This document shows, one piece after another, positions 24,831 through 32,028 of a stretch of 64,000 nucleotides of DNA. The notes below the pieces were generated by a model that saw only the letters and a program-made list of their open reading frames with translations, searched no databases and was not told the origin of the DNA. The stretch lies in NCBI GenBank assembly GCA_021325635.1, contig JAJPGV010000056.1, forward strand, positions 1 to 64,000. Reading direction: 5' to 3'. The position numbers and the translations under genes were made by a program. Source of the stretch: Chloroflexota bacterium. GTDB taxonomy: Bacteria > Chloroflexota > JAJPGV01. The first letter of the stretch is position 1. Each line of letters begins with the position of its first letter.

Positions 24831-25846
24831 GCGTCAGTCTGGACTCGTACGCTCTGATCTTCGATCGCTATGTGGGGTTCATTGCCCCTGCCTGCGCCTT
24901 CGTCGCCGTTGCCCTGTTCTTCGTGGGGCTGTACCGCACCCTCAACCACGGCGGGCTTCTGGCTCGCCGCCGGATCGCGGCCTTCGCCCCTGGCGGCGTG
25001 AGCGGCACGGTGGGGATGGCGCAGCTGGATGGCCCGGCGCTGCTGGCGCAAAAGCGCTTCAGCTCCATTCGGGTGCTGGACCGCATGCTGCAGCGCAAGG
25101 ACTTCGGCCTCAAGCTCGCCCGCAAGCTGGCCCTGGCCGGGCTTCCGCTCAAGGTCGGCGAATACCTCCTGCTGCGCTTCGCGCTTGGGGCCTTTCTCGC
25201 TTTCATGGGCTGGCTCCTTGGGCTGGCCGCGGTCATCGTCCTGGGCCTGGGCTGCGCCGGCTACGCCGCGCCGGCGCTGTACGTGCAGCGCCGGCGTCAG
25301 GCGCGGCTGCGCCAGTTCGAGGATCAGCTGGTCGATGCTCTCACGCTCATCGCCAACGCTCTCAAATCCGGCTACTCCTTCTTGCAGGGCATCGAGGCTG
25401 TGGCGCGCGAGATGCCGCCGCCGCTCGGCGCCGAGTTCGAGCAGGTCGTGCGTGAGATTCGCGTGGGCGGCTCGGCCGAGGAGGCGCTGCTCAAGCTTTG
25501 CGAACGTGTGCCCAGCCAGGATTTGGAGCTGGTGGTCACGGCCATGATCATCCAGCGCCAAGTTGGTGGCAACCTCGCCGACATCCTGTCCAACATCGCC
25601 TACACCGTGCGCGAGCGCCACCGCATCCTCAGGGAGATCCGCGTCCTCACGGCCCAGGAGCGGATGTCAGGCAACGTCGTGGCCGGCATCCCGCTGGCGT
25701 TGGTGCTGCTCATGTCCATCACTACGCCGACCTACTTGAGCGGGATGTGGGCTACCAACGCCGGGAAAGCGATGCTCGGTGCGGGGTTCGTCATGGAGCT
25801 CATCGGTCTGCTGGTCATTCGCCGCATGGTGGAGCTAGAGGTGTGA
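24827..25846 (+). CDS. tadB: Tad inner-membrane platform protein TadB
   Basis: A 339-residue T2SSF-domain protein. An N-terminal transmembrane helix and a paired helix region (about 105-150) precede the cytoplasmic GspF-like domain (QFEDQLVDALTLIANALKSG). Two C-terminal helices follow. With TadC it forms the membrane platform rotated or moved by CpaF. ATGA overlap with cpaF and GTGA overlap with tadC indicate translational coupling. Confidence 0.92.
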   Translation: MSVSLDSYALIFDRYVGFIAPACAFVAVALFFVGLYRTLNHGGLLARRRIAAFAPGGVSGTVGMAQLDGPALLAQKRFSSIRVLDRMLQRKDFGLKLARKLALAGLPLKVGEYLLLRFALGAFLAFMGWLLGLAAVIVLGLGCAGYAAPALYVQRRRQARLRQFEDQLVDALTLIANALKSGYSFLQGIEAVAREMPPPLGAEFEQVVREIRVGGSAEEALLKLCERVPSQDLELVVTAMIIQRQVGGNLADILSNIAYTVRERHRILREIRVLTAQERMSGNVVAGIPLALVLLMSITTPTYLSGMWATNAGKAMLGAGFVMELIGLLVIRRMVELEV

Positions 25847-26769
25847 CTCTCGCTCTGCCTGTGGCCGTCGTCGCTCCCGGCGCGGCATTCCTCACGGTGG
25901 TGCTGCTGATGAACGCCGTCTTCAGTCCTCGGCGAAACGAGCTGGTGGATAAGCTCCGGCCGTACGCTTACCGCTCCGAGGAGTCGAGCGATCTCAGCCG
26001 GCCATTCTTGAAGCGAGTGCTCCTGCCGGTGATCGAGCAGTGCGGCCGGTTTGCCGGCTCGGCTGCGCCGGAGCAGCTGCAGAAGAGCCTGCGGGAGTCC
26101 CTGCAGCAGGCGGGGAACCCGATCACGTTGAATGCTTACCTGGCCGTCAGTGGTGGCTTGCTGGGCGCGCTGGTGCTCGGGTTTGGGGTTTTGCTGGTGG
26201 TCAGTGGCCGGGCCGTGACAACCGGCTCTCTCCTGCCTCTGGCGTTCCTGGTGCTTCTGGGTCTCTACGCTCCCAAACGCTGGCTCAGCGGCAAGGTCAA
26301 AAGCCGCCAGCAGGCTATCCAGCGCAAGCTGCCGGACGCACTCGACATCATCGTCGTCTCCATGGAGGCAGGCCTGGCTCTGGACAGCGCCATGGCCAAG
26401 GTCTTGGAGAAGATGCAGGGTCCGCTGAGCGAGGAGATCCAGCGCACCCTGCGCGAGATTCACCTGGGCAATTCCCGACGCGAGGCGCTGCGCGAGCTGG
26501 GGGCCCGTACCGGCGTCAAGGACCTGATCGCGGTCATGGCGTCGGTCATCCAGGCCGACCAGATGGGCGTCAGCATGGCCCAGACGATGAGGACCCAGGC
26601 GGACGAGGCGCGGCTGCGCCGCCGCCAGCGGGCGGAAGAGCGGGCTCACCAGGCCGCGGTCAAGATGCTCTTCCCGCTGGTGCTGTTCATCCTGCCGAGC
26701 GTGATGATCGTCACCATCGGCCCGGCGGCGCTGACGATCTATCACCAATTCACGTCGGGGCTGTTCTAG
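25843..26769 (+). CDS. tadC: Tad inner-membrane platform protein TadC
   Basis: A 308-residue T2SSF-domain protein, paralogous to TadB. The core reads KLPDALDIIVVSMEAGLALDSA, with KDLIAVMASVIQADQMG further on. Hydrophobic segments lie at about 8-22, 105-150 and 275-300. The start is GTG 25843, overlapping the TadB stop (GTGA). The open frame continues upstream inside tadB, but no start there would fit the family. Confidence 0.92.
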   Translation: MTLALPVAVVAPGAAFLTVVLLMNAVFSPRRNELVDKLRPYAYRSEESSDLSRPFLKRVLLPVIEQCGRFAGSAAPEQLQKSLRESLQQAGNPITLNAYLAVSGGLLGALVLGFGVLLVVSGRAVTTGSLLPLAFLVLLGLYAPKRWLSGKVKSRQQAIQRKLPDALDIIVVSMEAGLALDSAMAKVLEKMQGPLSEEIQRTLREIHLGNSRREALRELGARTGVKDLIAVMASVIQADQMGVSMAQTMRTQADEARLRRRQRAEERAHQAAVKMLFPLVLFILPSVMIVTIGPAALTIYHQFTSGLF

Positions 26770-26771
26770 AG

Positions 26772-28538
26772 ATGCTGCTGTTTGTCAGCGCGCTTGCCGC
26801 GTTCCTGCTGCTGCTGCTGGCCCTGAAGCTGTCCGAGCGCCTGACGCTGCGCCTGAAGGTCTTGGCCGGGGTTACGGTTGGGAAGCAGCAGAAGTCCTGT
26901 CCGCACCTCGGCCTGGCCGAGGACCCGTTTACGCACGCGCCCAAGCCGTCGGAAGACCACCGCTGCTACCTGTGGATGCAGCGTGACCGGATCGACCTGG
27001 TGCACCAGAAGGGTTTCTGCCTGACCGCGGCGCATCACAAGTGCCCATGGCTGACGGTGCGCCGTCCCGGAGTCACGCCGCCGTTGTGGCAGAGGCTGCC
27101 GTCGAGCGGCGCGCTGATCGCGGGCCAATCCTGGGCTCTGCTCGTCAGCGGCGCCGGCACAGCCTGGCGCCTCGTCTCGGCCGCGTGCACGCGGATCCCG
27201 GGGCTCGGCCGGCGAGCCGGCGGAGGCCTTCAGCGCTGCCTGGAGCGTGCCTCCGTGCTGGCTCGGTCGCGAGGCATCGTCGCCCGGCGAGTCCTGGTCA
27301 GGGCCGCGGTCTGGCTGCTGGTGCAGGGGGCGCAGCTCCAACGAGCGCTGTTTCGGGCGCTGCTGATCGGGGGCCGAGCAGCAGGCAGAGGGTTAGCCCG
27401 AGTGTGCTCCTCCGTCGCCTGCTCCCTCGGTCAGGCCTGGGCCAAGCGAGAAGCGCGGCCGGCCGCGAGCGACCTCACACCCCGCAAGCTGGTCGAGATG
27501 GACGTGCAGGTAGTTCCGGCGCGGGTCGCGATCGTCGAGCCGGCGAACGACATGGCCATCTCGAGTGTCGCGGCGGCTCCGGCGCCGGGGCCCGTGCCGG
27601 CGTCCACTCCGGCAGTCCACTCGCTGGAGCAGCTGGAGGAGCTGCTCCGCGAGGGCGTGGCTGCGTTGGACGGCGCGGAAGAAGCGCTGGCCTATCACCT
27701 ATTCTGCAAGGCCAGCGCCTGCCGTCCGCCGGCACAGGCCGGTGCGATGGCCGCTCAGTACACCGAGCTGCTGACCCGCGCCTGGTTCTGGCGGGCCAAG
27801 ACGGCCGAAACCGTGGAAGACGTGGTGCATTCGCTGCAGCAGGGCCTGATCTTGGCGCCGGATAACCTCCAGATGCAGGCGCATCTTGCTTGGGCTCAAC
27901 AGCGCCTGAATCGCGAGCGAAGGCTGCAGTCCACGCCGTCCGGCCAGCCCTGGACCTCACAACCCACTTCACCGCTGACCCTCTCGACGTCGGCCGTCTA
28001 TCGTGCGCCGGTGACGCGGCCCGGAGGTGGGCCGGTGGTTCTCGATCTGATCCGAATGGCGGGCGGCTTTGCCGCGCTGGCCCTGGCGGCCCTGTGGATG
28101 ACGGCGGGCGTCTTCCCGGCGCTCCGTACGATCGCTTCGAGCTTGCCGGCGGCCGATCAGGCGCTGCTTCAGCGGCTGATTCTGAGCATCAATCCGGCGG
28201 CGCTGCCCGGCAAGGGGCACCTGCCATTGCCACTGCTCAACTACGACCTTGGCCTGTCCCTGCCCTTCGTGCTGGCCTTCCTGTTCGTGTTCACTGCGCG
28301 TGGCCTGATGGACGGAGACGCCTGGGCGCGTGGGGGTTCCCTGCTGCTGGCCGGTCTCGGCGGCTGGCTGTGCACCGCGGCGGTGACGAACGCCGACGCT
28401 GGGCGGCTGGGCGTTGGCTTGTGCGCGGGAATGATCGTGGCGGCCATGCTGGGCCGTTTCCAGCAGCATGCGGTCCCCGGATCTTCACCGGAAGTACTAC
28501 TGCCGAGTCCTACGTTTGGCAGAGGAGTGGGTCGATGA
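26772..28538 (+). CDS. Membrane protein with Cys-rich module, Tad-operon associated
   Basis: A 588-residue protein with no assigned function, starting 2 bases after tadC. A hydrophobic N-terminal helix (MLLFVSALAAFLLLLLALKL) leads into a four-Cys module at about 43-93: CPHLGLAEDPFTHAP, HRCYLW, HQKGFCL, then KCPW. A very similar spacing is, to my knowledge, seen in other Chloroflexota proteins, where it often precedes LysM or repeat domains. The middle part has a helical stretch at about 280-380 resembling TPR-type repeats (EEALAYHLFCKASACRPP). Four hydrophobic segments form the C-terminus. The Cys may bind metal or an Fe-S cluster. A role in controlling pilus output is inferred from position only. 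Confidence 0.75.
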   Translation: MLLFVSALAAFLLLLLALKLSERLTLRLKVLAGVTVGKQQKSCPHLGLAEDPFTHAPKPSEDHRCYLWMQRDRIDLVHQKGFCLTAAHHKCPWLTVRRPGVTPPLWQRLPSSGALIAGQSWALLVSGAGTAWRLVSAACTRIPGLGRRAGGGLQRCLERASVLARSRGIVARRVLVRAAVWLLVQGAQLQRALFRALLIGGRAAGRGLARVCSSVACSLGQAWAKREARPAASDLTPRKLVEMDVQVVPARVAIVEPANDMAISSVAAAPAPGPVPASTPAVHSLEQLEELLREGVAALDGAEEALAYHLFCKASACRPPAQAGAMAAQYTELLTRAWFWRAKTAETVEDVVHSLQQGLILAPDNLQMQAHLAWAQQRLNRERRLQSTPSGQPWTSQPTSPLTLSTSAVYRAPVTRPGGGPVVLDLIRMAGGFAALALAALWMTAGVFPALRTIASSLPAADQALLQRLILSINPAALPGKGHLPLPLLNYDLGLSLPFVLAFLFVFTARGLMDGDAWARGGSLLLAGLGGWLCTAAVTNADAGRLGVGLCAGMIVAAMLGRFQQHAVPGSSPEVLLPSPTFGRGVGR

Positions 28539-28718
28539 GGTGCCATTTCGTCCTAGGTTGTCCCCTACCCATAACCCCTTGCCGTTATATGCCACAAGTA
28601 GGTGGTTCACTCCGGCGCATTTCATGCGATCGGGGTGAATCCAGAAACACGGGACGGTCGCAAGAGGCACGGACATCAAACGACAGGCAGGTTTGGTCTG
28701 GCTTCCGGTGGTGGAGTG

Positions 28719-29261
28719 GTGTCGGATATTCAGGTTCTAGTTCAGCGGGCGCAAGCCAACGATCGTGCAGCTTTTGGCGAGCTGTACGAGCTGTTCTGCC
28801 CGAAGATTTACAGCTACATGTCGTATCACCTGAACGGCCGATCGGAGGCGGCTGAGGATCTGACTGAAGAGGTGTTCATGAAGGCGTTGCAGAGCCTGGG
28901 CAGCTTTCAGTTTCGAGACGTTCCGTTCTCGTCCTGGTTGTATCGGATAGCGCACAACCACCTAATCGATCACATTCGAGCGACCAAGAAGCAGCAGTCC
29001 GTAGCTCTTGAAGACGCCGAGCACCTGCTCTTCGCTCGGGATCGCTTGGATGGCCGTTTGGACCGGCAGACGCTGACCACCGCGCTCAGCAAGATCACCG
29101 GCGAGCAGCGGCAGATCGTCATCATGCGCATCATTCAGGGCCTCAGCATCACCGAGACGGCCAAAGCTGTGGGCAAGAGTGAGGACTCCGTCAAGCAGCT
29201 GCAGAGCCGCGGTTTGAAGGCTCTCAAGCGGGTCCTGGAAAGCGAGCCAGCAGCAAGATGA
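28719..29261 (+). CDS. RNA polymerase ECF-type sigma factor
   Basis: A protein of about 180 residues with sigma region 2 (FGELYELFCPKIYSYMSYHL, then FSSWLYRIAHNHLIDHIR) and region 4 (ALSKITGEQRQIVIMRIIQGLSITETAKAVG). The start is uncertain. GTG 28719 or 28716 fits the usual beginning of the family just before VLVQRAQANDRAAF, while the frame stays open back to a GTG at 28602. The end overlaps the next gene by 4 bases (ATGA), the classical arrangement of a sigma factor with its membrane-bound regulator. The target regulon is unknown; the Tad operon lies just upstream. The gap 28539-28718 shows nothing else clear. Confidence 0.88.
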   Translation: MSDIQVLVQRAQANDRAAFGELYELFCPKIYSYMSYHLNGRSEAAEDLTEEVFMKALQSLGSFQFRDVPFSSWLYRIAHNHLIDHIRATKKQQSVALEDAEHLLFARDRLDGRLDRQTLTTALSKITGEQRQIVIMRIIQGLSITETAKAVGKSEDSVKQLQSRGLKALKRVLESEPAAR

Positions 29262-30982
29262 TCGATCCGTTCGAAAAGGCCCTGTCGGACTTCATTGACA
29301 CTTTGCCGGAGGACCCGGCGGATGCCCAAGGGCTGCTGGACAGGTCGGCGCCTTTCCAGGGCAAGGGAGACCTGCCCGAGCTGGCGGAGTTCGCGACCCT
29401 GCTGCGCGCCGTCCCGGCTCCGGCGCCTTCGCCGGAATGGCTGGCGGCATCCAAGGCCAGGCTGATGGCGGCGCCGATCCTGCCGCCTGAGAAGCGCAGC
29501 GGCTTCACCTGGTTGGGCACCATGTTCCTGCCACTCGCTCAACTCAGCTTCCCTTCGCTGCGGGCGCTGGCCGCTCCTTCGTCGCCCTTGGCCCGAGCGG
29601 CGGTGGCGATGGTCGTGCTGGTGGCCATGCTTTCAGCTGCGTATTCACAATCCGGCGTCAGCCCCCTGCTGCAGGTGACCGGACAGCAGCGGGCGGCAGA
29701 TTCGCAGGTGGACGCCGAACGAGCCATCAGCCTGGCCCAGCTCGAGGTGACCCAGCTTACCGAGCAGCGAGAGAACAACGTGGCCGGTGCCTACATCAAA
29801 GGCACTCCTCGCGACGTGGTTCTGCTCGCGCAGTACTTTTCGGCGGCGGACGCGGCTATCCAGAATGCGCCGGCCGACCAGCAGGCCCGCCTGCGCTCCC
29901 AGCTGCAGGGTGTGACCCGGTCCATACGTTTCGACGGCGTGGTCGATTCCGTGTCCGGGAGCTCGGCCAGCGTCAGCGGCGTGCCGGTGGTGCTCGACCA
30001 GCAAACGGCCGATCGTGTGAAGGCCGGTCGGGCCGTAAGCATGGTGGTATCCGTAGGGGCCGATGGGCAGCTGCATGCAGTCGACGTCAATCCCTCGCCT
30101 GCTGCCCAGTCTCGTCATGCCTCGACCAGCAGTGCGAATCCATCGCCCGCATCGGTGTCGCGGGCGTCCGCGGCCGCACCCTCCAGCGCGGCGCCGAGCG
30201 GCGCCCCGGCTTCACCTGCGCCGTTGCCATCATCGCCCGCCACGGGGACTTCCGGAGCGGTGACTCCCGTCACCACGTCACCTTCCACCAGCGGCGTCAT
30301 CGTTTCGAGCGGCGATCAAGCGCCGAGCAGCGGCAGTGGAGGCGATGCCGGCCGGAAGTCCGACCGGTCGAAGCCAGGCGCGAACAACACTGGGGACGGT
30401 GACAGTAGCGGGACTGGCGTGGCAGCGACCTACGTCAACGTCCCGCTTCCAAGCGCCGTGCCCACCGTGGCGAGCGCTCGGGGAAGCGACGCCGACGGCG
30501 GCAACGCTTCCAGCCAGAGCGGGTCTGCTGTCACGAACAGCCGTGCGCTGCTGCTGACGGTCTTCGCTTCGCCACCGCCGGTTCCGGCGCCGCCGCCCGC
30601 TTCGGGCAGCCCAGCGGATGGCGCACCGGCGGGGGGCATCACGCTGCCCCCGCTCCCGCCCGCGGCACAGCTCGCTTCACTGGCCGCGTCCGACGATGGA
30701 GGCAGCTCCAAAGGTCAGGGACAGATCGCCAACGTTCAGGCCCTGCTTGCTCAGGACCAGCCCAAGCACGACCAGTCGAGCCCACCCGCTCCGCCGCTGC
30801 CGCCGGCCGCCGCGGCGAGGCTGCAGGACAGCGGCCACAACGTTGCTGCGCCCCCCATGGCGGCGGTTCCTCCTCCCTCGTCGAGCCAGGCCCATCCGGC
30901 GCCTCCGGCCGCGCCTTCCCATCCTGCGCCACCGAGCCACGCTGGGCCTCGAAACGACGGAGGCGGCAAGGGGAAGAAGTAG
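29258..30982 (+). CDS. Membrane-anchored putative anti-sigma factor with Pro/Ser-rich tail
   Basis: A 574-residue protein. The N-terminal cytoplasmic part (1-105) begins IDPFEKALSDFIDTLPEDP. One transmembrane helix lies at about 109-128 (AAVAMVVLVAMLSAAYS). Outside, a helical domain (about 145-220, AERAISLAQLEVTQLTEQ) resembles DUF5667. A small beta domain with DGVVDSVSGSSASVSGVPV then resembles DUF5666. The rest, about 280 residues, is Ser/Pro/Ala/Gly-rich and probably spans the cell wall. Overlap with the sigma gene supports an anti-sigma role, but a standard ZAS zinc motif is absent, so this is inference. Confidence 0.75.
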   Translation: MIDPFEKALSDFIDTLPEDPADAQGLLDRSAPFQGKGDLPELAEFATLLRAVPAPAPSPEWLAASKARLMAAPILPPEKRSGFTWLGTMFLPLAQLSFPSLRALAAPSSPLARAAVAMVVLVAMLSAAYSQSGVSPLLQVTGQQRAADSQVDAERAISLAQLEVTQLTEQRENNVAGAYIKGTPRDVVLLAQYFSAADAAIQNAPADQQARLRSQLQGVTRSIRFDGVVDSVSGSSASVSGVPVVLDQQTADRVKAGRAVSMVVSVGADGQLHAVDVNPSPAAQSRHASTSSANPSPASVSRASAAAPSSAAPSGAPASPAPLPSSPATGTSGAVTPVTTSPSTSGVIVSSGDQAPSSGSGGDAGRKSDRSKPGANNTGDGDSSGTGVAATYVNVPLPSAVPTVASARGSDADGGNASSQSGSAVTNSRALLLTVFASPPPVPAPPPASGSPADGAPAGGITLPPLPPAAQLASLAASDDGGSSKGQGQIANVQALLAQDQPKHDQSSPPAPPLPPAAAARLQDSGHNVAAPPMAAVPPPSSSQAHPAPPAAPSHPAPPSHAGPRNDGGGKGKK

Positions 30983-31108
30983 GCCTGCGAGCGGGCGGCA
31001 GCCGTCCGGTCAGGCGCCCTGTTCATTCGGTCAATAACGAGGCTGGAAGTAGTGCGTTAGCCTTGAGGGAGTGAGCTTTTCCGGCCGGTTGGGCCCGGGT
31101 GCCGGGCC

Positions 31109-31912
31109 TTGGCAGTGCTAGAGCTGACCAGCTCTTTTCCGTTTCGCATCGTCGACCATCACCTGCACACGCGCTGGTCGGATGGCAGTCTGAACCCCGC
31201 CGACCTGGTGGAGATCGCCCGGCAGAAGGGCTATCGCATCGGTGTCTCCGATCATGCGGGGCCGCGCCAGACCGGTATCCAGGAACACAACTTCGACGCC
31301 TACCTGGCCGATCTCGGGCGCTATCCGGTGTATCGAGGGGTCGAGTTCGACGTGGCGTATGGCTTGACCTTCGACAGCGGCCGGGCGGCAGAGCTCGACT
31401 ACGTCATCGGCTCGCTGCATGGGGTCATGCGCGAAGGCCAGTACCGGCCGCTCGATGGCATGTTTGCCTGGCAGCAGCGTGGCGCGACGTACGTCCCGGA
31501 CGTCGACCTATCCGATCCCGAGGTGTGGATCGGCGAGTGGCTGAGCATCCTGGACCTGTGCTTTCGGACGACGCCGGTCGATATCCTCGGCCATCCCACC
31601 TTGACGCCGATCCTGCCGCTCGATCCGGACCCTGAAAAGGCCTACCGCGTGGAGTGGGAGGAGCGCTTGTGCGAGCTGGTGGTCGAGCATCAGGTGGCCC
31701 TGGAAATCAGCGGCCGCTACAGGCTGCCCCACGAGCGCCTGCTGCGCATGGCTAAAGATATGGGCGCGATCTTTGCGGTGGGGAGCGATGGCCACCACAG
31801 TAAGCAGATCTGCGACCTTGACTATCCGCTGGAGATGATCGACCGGCTGGGCATTCCGCCGGAGCAGATATTCAATGTGGAGCACAGACCGAGACGCGCG
31901 GCGGCCGCATAA
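31109..31912 (+). CDS. PHP-domain metal-dependent hydrolase
   Basis: A 267-residue polymerase-and-histidinol-phosphatase domain protein. The metal ligands are all visible: HLH in DHHLHTRWSDG, SDHAG, GVEFD, GSLHG, LGHPTLTP and GSDGHHSKQI. The reaction is likely hydrolysis of a phosphoester, as in HisK-type histidinol phosphatase, but the substrate cannot be fixed. The start is TTG 31109; GTG 31115 is an alternative, and neither has a strong ribosome site. It stands alone between the sigma/anti-sigma pair and hppA. Confidence 0.87.
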   Translation: MAVLELTSSFPFRIVDHHLHTRWSDGSLNPADLVEIARQKGYRIGVSDHAGPRQTGIQEHNFDAYLADLGRYPVYRGVEFDVAYGLTFDSGRAAELDYVIGSLHGVMREGQYRPLDGMFAWQQRGATYVPDVDLSDPEVWIGEWLSILDLCFRTTPVDILGHPTLTPILPLDPDPEKAYRVEWEERLCELVVEHQVALEISGRYRLPHERLLRMAKDMGAIFAVGSDGHHSKQICDLDYPLEMIDRLGIPPEQIFNVEHRPRRAAAA

Positions 31913-31940
31913 CATCCCTGCCGGGAGGCCGTTTTGCAGG

Positions 31941-31949
31941 TGGTAGAAT
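31941..31949 (+). promoter_or_regulatory. Extended -10 promoter for hppA
   Basis: TGGTAGAAT matches an extended -10 element (TGnTAnAAT). No good -35 is seen, which is normal for extended -10 promoters. The predicted start near 31956 gives a leader of about 73 bases containing the hairpin at 31962. Confidence 0.5.
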
Positions 31950-31961
31950 TCCTCGGCTCTA

Positions 31962-31986
31962 GAGTGCGTCCTGTCGCGACGCACTC
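31962..31986 (+). promoter_or_regulatory. Leader hairpin upstream of hppA
   Basis: GAGTGCGTC and GACGCACTC form a perfect 9-bp stem with a 7-base loop, followed by GTTTCTTGTT. It could be a weak terminator for the PHP gene or a 5'-leader stabiliser or attenuator for hppA, whose AAAGGAG ribosome site begins about 25 bases further on. Confidence 0.5.
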
Positions 31987-32028
31987 GTTTCTTGTTCGCG
32001 ACTTTTAACTTCAAAGGAGTCTTAGCGC

